Of a DNA stretch of 64,000 nt, positions 36,376-43,753 are shown in pieces. Origin of the DNA: Acidovorax sp. (GTDB lineage: Bacteria; Pseudomonadota; Gammaproteobacteria; Burkholderiales; Burkholderiaceae_C); assembly GCA_031277855.1 (NCBI GenBank), contig JAITLO010000044.1, positions 60,442 to 124,441 of the forward strand. Direction: 5' to 3'. The notes under the pieces are model-generated. The model ran no database searches, was not told where the DNA came from, and saw only the letters and a list, made by a program, of their open reading frames with translations. Position 1 is the stretch's first letter. Each line of letters opens with the position of its first letter. The translations under genes were made by a program, and so were the position numbers.

Positions 36376-36418
36376 GTTATTACTCAAACATCCGAAGCAT
36401 TTCCCATAAGGATTCCCC

Positions 36419-36691
36419 ATGGCACGTACCGTTCACTGCATCAAGCTCGGCCAAGACGCGGAAGGTCTGGACTTCCCCCCCTATCCCGGCGAGCTGGGCA
36501 AGCGCATTTATGAAAGCGTGAGCAAGCAGGCATGGGCCGATTGGCTCAAGCACCAGACCATGCTGGTCAACGAAAACCGCCTGAACCTGGCCGACGCCCG
36601 CGCCCGCCAATACCTGGCCCGCCAAATGGAAAACCACTTCTTTGGCGGCGGCGCAGACGCCGCTGCGGGCTATGTCCCGCCCAGCGCGTAA
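36419..36691 (+). CDS. yggX: Fe(2+)-trafficking / oxidative damage protection protein
   Basis: A 90-residue protein matching YggX almost end to end: [39 protein letters not shown], and [25 protein letters not shown]. The single conserved Cys7 is present. YggX limits iron-driven oxidative damage and protects iron-sulfur clusters in the cytoplasm. The C-terminus has about ten extra Gly/Ala-rich residues compared with E. coli. Confidence 0.95.
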   Translation: MARTVHCIKLGQDAEGLDFPPYPGELGKRIYESVSKQAWADWLKHQTMLVNENRLNLADARARQYLARQMENHFFGGGADAAAGYVPPSA

Positions 36692-36735
36692 TGCAGAAGT
36701 GCTGAAGCCCTGACCGCTTCGCGCCCCTCACAAAA

Positions 36736-36762
36736 CCCCAGCGCCAATGCCCTGGGGCTTTG
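36736..36762 (+). terminator. Weak terminator after yggX
   Basis: CCCCAG/CTGGGG stem (36736-36741 with 36752-36757) with a ten-base loop, followed by CTTTGTTG. Confidence 0.5.
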
Positions 36763-36810
36763 TTGTATGGAAAGCTTTGCAGCGCAGCAAAACCACCTAG
36801 AATCTCAGGC

Positions 36811-36897
36811 TTTCTGCGGGAGAGCGAGGCGGTCCCATGACCACCTCCGCCGAAGGCGCAAACTCCCATAATCGCTCAGGCCGAAGTACCGCAGAAA
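36811..36897 (+). promoter_or_regulatory. Glycine riboswitch, first aptamer
   Basis: TTTCTGCGG (36811-36819) pairs with CCGCAGAAA (36889-36897) to close the aptamer. Within it are the hallmark GGGAGAG, the CCGCCGAAGGCGCAAACTCCC block and CGCTCAGGCCGAAGTACCGC. It is the first of two tandem aptamers. Confidence 0.9.
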
Positions 36898-36902
36898 ACA
36901 TT

Positions 36903-37022
36903 CGCCAACTGGAGAGCAGCCCCGCGTGTCCATGCATGCAAAGGGCTCACCGAAGGGGCAAGTGCCGCAGCACCAGGGCTGGGGCACGCAACTCTCAGGT
37001 ACAAAGGACAGCGGGAGAGGCG
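36903..37022 (+). promoter_or_regulatory. Glycine riboswitch, second aptamer
   Basis: The second unit has CTGGAGAGC, CTCACCGAAGGGGCAAG and the strongly conserved CAACTCTCAGGTACAAAGGACAG. CGCC (36903-36906) can pair with GGCG (37019-37022) to close it. The short linker to the first aptamer is normal for the tandem architecture. Confidence 0.92.
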
Positions 37023-37023
37023 C

Positions 37024-37060
37024 ACCAGGCAGCGGACGGGGTTCCGGGCCTGGTTTTTTT
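37024..37060 (+). terminator. Riboswitch-controlled terminator (expression platform)
   Basis: ACCAGGC (37024-37030) pairs with GCCTGGT (37048-37054), with an inner CGGA/TCCG pairing, followed by a T-run to 37060. Its position directly after the second aptamer and 17 bases before the gene start means glycine binding probably decides whether transcription continues. Confidence 0.8.
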
Positions 37061-37077
37061 ATGGATGGGCCTCAGCC

Positions 37078-37743
37078 ATGCTGCCTTCTGCCTCGTTGCT
37101 GGAATCGTTCCAGCTGTCCAACTTCACCGCCATGCTGGTGATCTATCTGATCGCCATCACGGCCGAAGCCATGTCCGGTGCCCTGGCCGCAGGCCGGCGC
37201 AATATGGACATCTTTGGTGTGGTGGTCATCGCCTTTGTCACCGCTTTAGGCGGCGGCACCATACGCGATATGGTGCTGGGCCACTACCCCATAGGCTGGA
37301 CACAGCACCCCGAATATGTCTATCTGGTGATCTCCGCTGGCCTGCTGACCACGGTGGTAGCGCGACACATGATTCGTCTCAAACAGGTGTTTTTGCTGCT
37401 GGACGCCATGGGGCTGATCGCCTTCTCGCTCATAGGCTGCAATGTGGCGCTGGAGCTGGGCTACCCCACCGTGGTGGTCATCATGGCGGGCATGATCACC
37501 GGCATCAGCGGTGGTATCGTGCGCGATGTGCTGTGCAACCAGGTGCCGGTGGTGTTTCGCCGCGAGCTGTATGCCAGCGTCTCCCTCACCGTCTGCCTCA
37601 TGTTCCTGGGCCTGCGCGCGCTGGAGGTCAATCCCAATATCAGCACCCTGGTGTGCTTTGTGGGCGGGCTGATGTTCCGACTGGCCGCCATCCGCTTTCA
37701 CTGGCGCCTGCCCATGTTTTCTTACCAGCAGCGGTGGGATTGA
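37078..37743 (+). CDS. TRIC-family (YicG/UPF0126) membrane protein, probable glycine transport
   Basis: A 221-residue membrane protein of about seven helices made of two related halves, each with a glycine-rich GGGxxRD motif: ALGGGTIRDMVLG and GISGGIVRDVLCNQVP. This is the UPF0126/TRIC signature. The upstream tandem glycine riboswitch and terminator make a role in glycine transport likely; that step is inference from context. The start at 37078 lacks a strong ribosome site. A GC-rich repeat follows the stop codon. Confidence 0.88.
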   Translation: MLPSASLLESFQLSNFTAMLVIYLIAITAEAMSGALAAGRRNMDIFGVVVIAFVTALGGGTIRDMVLGHYPIGWTQHPEYVYLVISAGLLTTVVARHMIRLKQVFLLLDAMGLIAFSLIGCNVALELGYPTVVVIMAGMITGISGGIVRDVLCNQVPVVFRRELYASVSLTVCLMFLGLRALEVNPNISTLVCFVGGLMFRLAAIRFHWRLPMFSYQQRWD

Positions 37744-37752
37744 GCGGGAACA

Positions 37753-37852
37753 CCCCCCTGAGGCGCTGCGCGCCTTCCCCCCCAGGGGGACGACAGCTTC
37801 GCTGCGGGGCGGCCCTTGCTCGCTGTCTGCTGGCTTGGGCCGCGCCAGTTTT
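37753..37852 (+). repeat. GC-rich post-gene repeat, copy 3
   Basis: It begins nine bases after the TRIC stop codon with CCCCCCTGAGGCGCTGCGCGCC. It continues through CCCCCAGGGGGACGACAGC and GCTGCGGGGCGGCCCTTGCT and ends in CCGCGCCAGTTT. Orientation relative to the upstream gene is the same as for copies 1 and 2. Confidence 0.8.
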
Positions 37853-37946
37853 GTGCGCTGCGCCTGGGTTTTACTCCCTCGCCCCTTCGGGGAGAGGGTG
37901 GGGGTGAGGGGCCAGCCCCCAAAACACTGATACCGTTTTTCTTCCC

Positions 37947-39803
37947 ATGTCCAAACCCAGTACCTCACTGCCCGAAGGCGCCCCCCACAGCTTGCAGCAA
38001 GCGCACCAGGTGTTTCTGGCTGGCTGCGGCCTGCCCATGGCCTGGGCGGACCAGACCCAATGGCGAGTGCTGGAAACCGGTTTTGGTGATGGCCTGAACT
38101 TTCTGGCCACCTGGGCTGCATGGCAGGCCGACCCGCAGCGCCCGCGCATGCTGCATTTCACGGCGGTCGCACCCTGCCCTGCCAGCGCCACCGAACTGCG
38201 AAATGCCGCGCTGGCCTACCCGCAGCTGCACCCGCTGGCCGAACAGCTGGCCACGCGCTTTTACGGCCTGCTGCCAGGCGTACACCGCCTGGTTTTTGAA
38301 GATAGCCTGGTGCAGCTGACGCTGTGGATAGGCGATGCCCAGGCCATGCTGCGCCAGCAGACCATGGTGGCCGACAGCATTTACCTGAGCAGCGCAGATT
38401 CCGACACCTGGGATGCCCACCACCTCAAGGCCTTGGCCCGCCACTGCCGGCGCGGCACGCGCCTGGCCGGCATGCTGAATGCCAGCGCCATGCGCGATCA
38501 ACTGGTGCAATGCGGTTTTGCGCTGCACCAGGTGGTGAACGAAGATGCTGAACACCAGGATCTGCAGGCCAGCTTCAACCCGGCCTGGGAGCCACGTGTA
38601 CGCGCACAGGTTGGCCCCGAACCGGTCACGCAGCCAGGTACGGCGCTGATCATAGGTGCCGGCCTGGCTGGCAGCGCTGCGGCCCACAGCCTGGCGCTGC
38701 GCGGCTGGCAGGTGACGGTGCTGGCCCAGGGCGACAGTCCGGCCGATGGTGCCTCCGGCCTACCCGCAGGCCTGTTCTGCCCCCATGTCTCGCCGGACGA
38801 CAGCGTGCTCTCGCGCCTGTCACGCAACGGCGTGCGCCAGACCCTGCAGCGCCTGCACGACCTGTGCCGCGAAGGCCAGGACTGGGCCCCCAGCGGCGTG
38901 CTGGAGCATTGCACCGACGGCGGCACCGGTCTGCCCGCCAGTTGGGCCGGCGGCCCGGGTGACGATTGGAGCCACGCTGCCAGCCCCGAGCAACTGGCCC
39001 GGGCCGGCCTGGCACCCGACACCGTGGCCTGCTGGCACCAGCAGGCCGGCTGGGTGCGCCCGGCGCAGCTGGTACAGGCCCAGTTGAACCACCCGCTGAT
39101 TCGCTTTCAGCCCCTGGCTACCGTGGCCCAGCTGCAGCGCATGGCCAACCGCTGGCAGGCGCTGGATACGCAAGGCCAACCGCTGGCCGAAGCCGATATG
39201 GTGGTGCTCGCCTGCGGCCCGGCCACGGCCGGGTTGTTGCCTGCCGATCTGCACTGGCCGCTGCAAGCCATACGCGGGCAGATCAGCTGGGGGCGGCACT
39301 GTGCAGACAATGCCGCCGCCCTGCCGCCCTTTCCAGTCAATGGCAATGGCAATCTGGTGACGCAGATTCCCCTGCCGCAAGGGCCCAGCTGGGTCATGGG
39401 CTCCACCTTTGAACGCGATGTGACCGCACTGCCCATCAGCGCAGCAGACCAGGCCGCGGCCCACGCCGTCAACCACGGCAAGCTGTCCACCCTGCTGCCT
39501 GCCAGCGCCGCCACCATGGTGCCCTGGTTTGACCCGCAAGACGCGCGCTGCCAACCCACCTGGGGCCGGGTGCGCGTGGCCAGTCACGACCGCCTGCCCA
39601 TTGCAGGCCCGGTGCTGGATGCAGCGGGCCAAGCCTGCCCCGGCCTGTGGGCGCTGACGGCGCTGGGCGCACGCGGGCTCACGCTGTCCGTGCTCTGCGC
39701 CGAGCTACTGGCTGCCCGCCTGCATGGCGAGCCCTTGCCGCTGGATGCCAAACTGGCCCAGCACCTGGGCACGGAGCGGCTGCAACGGCACATGCCAAGC
39801 TGA
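37947..39803 (+). CDS. mnmC: tRNA 5-(carboxymethyl)aminomethyl-2-thiouridine modification enzyme MnmC, with degenerate methyltransferase half
   Basis: A 618-residue protein in two parts. Residues about 1-220 resemble the MnmD/MnmC1 methyltransferase, with SAM loop VLETGFGDGLNFL (41-53). From 233 on is the FAD-dependent oxidase half (ALIIGAGLAGSAAAHSLALRGW; SGLPAGLFCPHVSPDDS). Together these would complete mnm5s2U34 in tRNA. The expected LDGF-type catalytic block of the methyltransferase is replaced by DSIYLSSADSDTWD (143-156), so that activity may be lost. The oxidase half looks intact. Confidence 0.88.
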   Translation: MSKPSTSLPEGAPHSLQQAHQVFLAGCGLPMAWADQTQWRVLETGFGDGLNFLATWAAWQADPQRPRMLHFTAVAPCPASATELRNAALAYPQLHPLAEQLATRFYGLLPGVHRLVFEDSLVQLTLWIGDAQAMLRQQTMVADSIYLSSADSDTWDAHHLKALARHCRRGTRLAGMLNASAMRDQLVQCGFALHQVVNEDAEHQDLQASFNPAWEPRVRAQVGPEPVTQPGTALIIGAGLAGSAAAHSLALRGWQVTVLAQGDSPADGASGLPAGLFCPHVSPDDSVLSRLSRNGVRQTLQRLHDLCREGQDWAPSGVLEHCTDGGTGLPASWAGGPGDDWSHAASPEQLARAGLAPDTVACWHQQAGWVRPAQLVQAQLNHPLIRFQPLATVAQLQRMANRWQALDTQGQPLAEADMVVLACGPATAGLLPADLHWPLQAIRGQISWGRHCADNAAALPPFPVNGNGNLVTQIPLPQGPSWVMGSTFERDVTALPISAADQAAAHAVNHGKLSTLLPASAATMVPWFDPQDARCQPTWGRVRVASHDRLPIAGPVLDAAGQACPGLWALTALGARGLTLSVLCAELLAARLHGEPLPLDAKLAQHLGTERLQRHMPS

Positions 39804-40034
39804 TATCAGTCACAGCGCATAAAGACCCGGGCCGCCAATGTACGGAGTATGTGCGCTTCGATTTCCTGATCCAGTTCAAAACAGAGGATAGGGAACGCTT
39901 GGACAACGTACCCGAACCGAACAGCTCACCCCAGATCACATACATACAAGACGCGCAGCAAGTCGGTCGGTATCTTGCGCTTGCTCAGCCGCTATGGAGC
40001 GACTGCACAAACTCAACCCGACCGAATTCCTGCC

Positions 40035-40484
40035 ATGTCCCATCTCTTATCGTCCCTGCTCGTCGTCGGCGCAGGCATCAGCGTCTCCTTGCAACAGGTC
40101 TTGAATGCCAGCTTGCGGCTGCAGCTCGGCTCCCCCTGGTGGGCCGGCTTTGTCAGTTATTTTGTGGGCTGCATGGTCATGCTGGTGACTGCACTGTTGC
40201 TGTCCGGGCCGACGCTCTCCCTGGCGGGACTGTGGGCAACACCCGGCGCCTGGGTCTCCTGGAGCGGAGGGCTGTTCGGCGCCATCTTTATTGCCATTGC
40301 CATTTTGATGATGCCCAAGCTCGGTGCAGCCTATGTCCTGGGGCTGATTGTGGTGGGGCAAATGCTCGGCTCACTGCTCTTTGACCATCTGGGACTGCTG
40401 GGCCTGCCGCAGCAGCCCCTCACCCTGCTCCGCGCTCTGGGTGGTGTGCTGCTGATTGCAGGGGTGCTGCTGGTGCGCGCTTGA
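40035..40484 (+). CDS. YdcZ/DUF606-family membrane protein (DMT superfamily)
   Basis: A 149-residue protein with five transmembrane helices and no signal peptide. The N-terminal VVGAGISVSLQQVLNASLRLQLGSPWWAGFVSYFVGC and FGAIFIAIAILMMPKLGAAYVLGLIVVGQMLGSLLFDHLG are typical of DUF606 transporters related to EamA exporters. The substrate is unknown. The ATG at 40035 matches the family start. The 231 bases before it hold no recognised gene. Confidence 0.85.
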   Translation: MSHLLSSLLVVGAGISVSLQQVLNASLRLQLGSPWWAGFVSYFVGCMVMLVTALLLSGPTLSLAGLWATPGAWVSWSGGLFGAIFIAIAILMMPKLGAAYVLGLIVVGQMLGSLLFDHLGLLGLPQQPLTLLRALGGVLLIAGVLLVRA

Positions 40485-40647
40485 GTCGCTTGCTTCACCC
40501 GCCCGGCACTGTGCCAGGGTTATAGTGCTCGCAACCATTTGCTTGGGTCTGTTCACGACCTGCACCCCTTTCGCAAACTGTCTGTGACAGCAGCGCCTAG
40601 GTTGCAGCGCTGACGCAGGGCCCGCGCTGATTGAGAGAGAGAACACC

Positions 40648-41052
40648 ATGGGATTTTTTGACTTTGTAGGCGATGTCATCGACAGCGCCGCCGATCTGGC
40701 TGGCAGTGCTGTGGACGTGGTGTGCGATGCCGTGGATGTGGTGGTGGAGAACCCAGGCAAGACACTGCTGGTGGTCGGGGGTACCGTCGCCACGGGTGGT
40801 TTGGCCTGGGTGGCGGCACCTGCGGTGGCTGCCGCTGCAGGAGGCGCTGGCCTGCTGGGCGCTGCCAGCACGGGTACAGCCATCAGCACCTTGTCCGGTG
40901 CTGCTTTGACCAACGCATCGCTGGCCGCAGTAGGCGGTGGTGCCTTGGCTGCAGGCGGAGGTGGCATGGCTGCAGGATCTGCCGCCATTGCCGGCGCTGG
41001 GGCCATAGCGGGCGCCGAAGCTTCCGCCGCTGCGGTCAAGGCCAGCAGCTAG
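40648..41052 (+). CDS. Gly/Ala-rich hydrophobic protein of unknown function
   Basis: A 134-residue protein. The first 37 residues are acidic and helical (FVGDVIDSAADLAGSAVDVVCDAVDVVVENPG). The rest is almost only small residues with repeated glycine-zipper patterns (VVGGTVATGGLAWVAAPAVAAAAGGAGLLGAA and GGGALAAGGGGMAAG), able to form two or three tight membrane helices. There is no signal peptide. A GAGAGAG site precedes the ATG and a strong terminator follows, so it is a discrete gene. I do not recognise it; a membrane-active small protein is possible. Confidence 0.65.
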   Translation: MGFFDFVGDVIDSAADLAGSAVDVVCDAVDVVVENPGKTLLVVGGTVATGGLAWVAAPAVAAAAGGAGLLGAASTGTAISTLSGAALTNASLAAVGGGALAAGGGGMAAGSAAIAGAGAIAGAEASAAAVKASS

Positions 41053-41110
41053 GCCTGAGCACCCAACAGCTATGCTCCTGCACCAAGGCGCATGGCCACA
41101 GCTTCGCCAC

Positions 41111-41139
41111 AGAGGAATTCTTGCGAATTCCTCTTTTTT
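41111..41139 (+). terminator. Terminator after the Gly/Ala-rich protein gene
   Basis: A perfect 10-bp stem AGAGGAATTC/GAATTCCTCT (41111-41120 with 41125-41134) with loop TTGC, followed by T5. Confidence 0.9.
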
Positions 41140-41222
41140 GCGCTTGCAATTCATGCCCTGCCTCAGGTTTTCAGGCACCACCGGCGCAGGCCGACGCTCT
41201 CATAACGAGAGCACCCTCCATA

Positions 41223-41498
41223 CTAACCGCAGCACCCGCCACCGCTGGCAGCAGCTGAGCCTTGGCAGCACTGCGCCGCTTCCCCTCCTGTGCTGGGCAC
41301 CTCCACCCAGGTTGGCGTATAGCCCGCATCCTGAATGACTTCAGCATAGTCGGCATCGCTGGCACTGCCCGTGATCTGTACCGTGCGCTCCGGGATGTTC
41401 ACCTCAATACGGGCTTTTTCATCCATGTCCACAACGGAGCGCTGGATGCGCCCGGCACAGGCTCCGCAGTTCATATCGGCCACATGAAAAGTTGTCAT
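41223..41498 (-). CDS. Heavy-metal-associated (CopZ-like) protein with Cys-rich tail
   Basis: A 91-residue HMA-domain protein with the metal-binding MNCGAC motif (Cys11, Cys14) and the usual beta-alpha-beta pattern ending near GYTPTWVEV. It has an unusual C-terminal extension with five more cysteines (AAQCCQGSAAASGGGCCG), which may add metal-binding capacity. Typical HMA chaperones end before this. It probably binds Cu(I) in the cytoplasm. The ATG at 41498 has an AAGGAG site. No copper ATPase gene is adjacent. Confidence 0.87.
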   Translation of the reverse strand: MTTFHVADMNCGACAGRIQRSVVDMDEKARIEVNIPERTVQITGSASDADYAEVIQDAGYTPTWVEVPSTGGEAAQCCQGSAAASGGGCCG

Positions 41499-41756
41499 TG
41501 CATACTCCTTACAAGGTTGTGTGCAAAGTCTCGGCCTTGACAACGTGTAAAGGTCAAGCCACTGCAAAGCAAAGAGTGCTTGGCTACTCCAATCTGGTTC
41601 CGCAACTTGAAAAACCCTGCAGCAGCCCCCTGCCTGCGTGTTTTTCGGGCGGCGTGCACGCCAAGCGGCAGAGAAGCCAAGGGTTAACCCCTGATTTTGT
41701 GTGCACTGCAGCGTGAGTCTGTCATTTACCGGACAACTTCATCCGCTAGCCACATT

Positions 41757-41772
41757 CTGATCCACATCAGAC
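41757..41772. promoter_or_regulatory. Fnr/Crp-type palindrome upstream of the regulator gene
   Basis: TCTGAT (41757-41762) and ATCAGA (41767-41772) form a perfect 6-bp palindrome with a 4-base spacer. The layout equals the FNR-type TTGAT-N4-ATCAA box with one changed base per half. It is 52 bases before the Crp/Fnr-family start codon and may be an autoregulatory site. Confidence 0.5.
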
Positions 41773-41824
41773 CTCGTCCCTGACGCGACAATGGGGCAGT
41801 TTTCAGTCACAGAAACGACAGGCC

Positions 41825-42544
41825 ATGGACGACCCGATTCTTACTATCGAAGAACGTGAAGCGATCAACTCAGGTCGCTGGTTTTCATCTCTTTCCCCGT
41901 CATTACGGCACGACATACTTCGATGCGCATACGTCAAACGTTTCAAAGATGGTGCACTGATCTGCGCTCGCGGCGAACCGCCCGAGGACTGGATCGCCTG
42001 CGCCAAGGGAGCGGTGCGTGTGAGCTCGACCTCCATCACGGGCAAGCAGATCACGCTGACCTATGTGGAGCCCGGCATCTGGTTTGGGGATGTGGCCATC
42101 TTCGACGGGGATCGACGCACACACGATGCCTACGCCCACGGCCACACCACGCTGGTGTGCGTGGCCAAGGCAGATTTCAAACGGATTCTGGCCTCGCATG
42201 TGGAGTTCTACGAAGCCATGCTCTGGCTGCAAGCCCGGCGCATACGCCAGCTCTACGGCCTGGTCGAGGACTTGAACACCTTGCCGCTGCGTGCGCGTCT
42301 TGCCAAGCAGTTGCTGCACCTGGCGCGCAGCTACGGCATCCCCAGCCTGTCCAACAGTCCGGAAATCCGCATTGGTCTGCAACTGGCGCAGGAAGAGCTG
42401 GCGCAGCTGCTGGGGGCCTCGCGCCAGCGGGTGAACCAAGAGCTCAAGGGCATGGAGCGCGAGGGCAGCATCCGCATCGAGCCCGGTGGGCTGGTGGTAC
42501 GCGACCGCAATGCGCTGCTGCGCATTGCGGAAACTGACTTTTAG
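41825..42544 (+). CDS. Crp/Fnr-family transcriptional regulator
   Basis: A 239-residue regulator. Residues about 18-135 form the cyclic-nucleotide-binding-like sensor (FKDGALICARGEPPEDWIACAKGAVRV; GIWFGDVAIFDGDRRTHDAYA). The C-terminal winged helix has IGLQLAQEELAQLLGASRQRVNQELKGMEREGSI. It lacks the N-terminal cysteine cluster of FNR. It is six bases upstream of the phosphotransferase gene, so it is probably co-transcribed with, and may control, the acyl-CoA dehydrogenase operon. Confidence 0.92.
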   Translation: MDDPILTIEEREAINSGRWFSSLSPSLRHDILRCAYVKRFKDGALICARGEPPEDWIACAKGAVRVSSTSITGKQITLTYVEPGIWFGDVAIFDGDRRTHDAYAHGHTTLVCVAKADFKRILASHVEFYEAMLWLQARRIRQLYGLVEDLNTLPLRARLAKQLLHLARSYGIPSLSNSPEIRIGLQLAQEELAQLLGASRQRVNQELKGMEREGSIRIEPGGLVVRDRNALLRIAETDF

Positions 42545-42550
42545 GGACTT

Positions 42551-43642
42551 ATGAGCAACTTTGACCATTTTGTAGGCACCAAACCTGTCTCCGACACCCA
42601 CGCATTCGATGTGGCGGCATTGACCGCCTGGATGCAGCAGCATGTGCCCGGCTTTGCCGGCCCACTGCAGGCGGAGATGTTCAAGGGCGGGCAGTCCAAC
42701 CCCACCTACAAACTGGTCACACCGGGGCGCAGCTATGTGATGCGCTCCAAGCCCGGGCCGGTGGCCAAGCTGCTGCCTTCGGCCCATGCCATCGAACGCG
42801 AGTTCAAGGTCATGCACGGTCTGGCTGGTACTGCGGTGCCTGTGCCCCGCATGGAGGCACTGTGTGAGGACGAATCCATCATCGGCCGCGCCTTCTACAT
42901 CATGGAGTTCAAGGAAGGCAGAGTGCTGTGGGACCAGTCCCTGCCCGGCATGACGCCAACCCAGCGCGGCGCCATCTATGACGAGATGAACCGTGTGATG
43001 GCCGCGCTGCACACCGTGGACTTTGCAGCCCGAGGCCTGGCGGACTACGGCAAAAGTGGCAATTACTTCGAGCGCCAGATCAGCCGCTGGAGCAAACAGT
43101 ATGTGGCCTCCATCACCCAGCCCATTCCCGAGATGGACCAGTTGATGGCCTGGCTGCCGGCCCATATGCCGGACAGTGCCAAAGATGAGAGCAAGGTCTC
43201 CATCGTCCACGGCGACTATCGCCTGGACAACCTGATGTTCCACGCCAACGAGCCACGCGCCGTGGCCGTGCTGGACTGGGAGCTGTCCACCCTGGGCCAT
43301 CCGCTGGCCGACTTCAGCTACCACTGCATGGCCTGGCATATTCCGGCCTCGCTGAGTCGGGGCATTGGCGGCCTGGACCTGGCCGCTTTGGGCATTCCTT
43401 CCGAGTCCGACTACCTCCGCCTTTACTGCGAACGCACCGGCCTGGCCACGCCCGAGCAGCTGCAGGCGGACTGGAACTTCTACCTCGCCTACAACATGTT
43501 CCGCATCGCCGCCATCTTGCAAGGCATTGCCAAGCGGGTGGAGGCAGGCACCGCATCCAGCGCCCAGGCCAAGGCCTCGGGCGACACCGCCCGCCCCATG
43601 GCGGAGCTGGCCTGGTCCTACGCCCGTAAACACCGGGCCTGA
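42551..43642 (+). CDS. Aminoglycoside phosphotransferase-fold kinase (ACAD10-like)
   Basis: A 363-residue kinase-fold protein. GGQSNPTYKL forms the nucleotide loop, VSIVHGDYRLDNLMFH carries the catalytic Asp and Asn (Brenner motif), and VAVLDWELSTLGHPLADFSY has the metal-binding Asp. This is the APH subgroup that occurs fused to, or next to, acyl-CoA dehydrogenases, as in human ACAD10/11, which act on 4-hydroxy acyl-CoAs through phosphorylation. The downstream gene is such a dehydrogenase. A resistance role is unlikely. Confidence 0.9.
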   Translation: MSNFDHFVGTKPVSDTHAFDVAALTAWMQQHVPGFAGPLQAEMFKGGQSNPTYKLVTPGRSYVMRSKPGPVAKLLPSAHAIEREFKVMHGLAGTAVPVPRMEALCEDESIIGRAFYIMEFKEGRVLWDQSLPGMTPTQRGAIYDEMNRVMAALHTVDFAARGLADYGKSGNYFERQISRWSKQYVASITQPIPEMDQLMAWLPAHMPDSAKDESKVSIVHGDYRLDNLMFHANEPRAVAVLDWELSTLGHPLADFSYHCMAWHIPASLSRGIGGLDLAALGIPSESDYLRLYCERTGLATPEQLQADWNFYLAYNMFRIAAILQGIAKRVEAGTASSAQAKASGDTARPMAELAWSYARKHRA

Positions 43643-43753
43643 TTCGCCCCGCCCTGCAACGGGCGGTTTGTTCCCACCCTCTGTGCACAACGGCCTGCGG
43701 CTGCCGGGGGGTAGCGTGCGTCTTAGCGCGCCCACCACTGTCAAGGAGATCCC

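Noticed and set aside
42551..43642. Aminoglycoside resistance phosphotransferase
   Set aside because: The kinase fold is of the acyl-CoA dehydrogenase-associated subgroup and the next gene is such a dehydrogenase.
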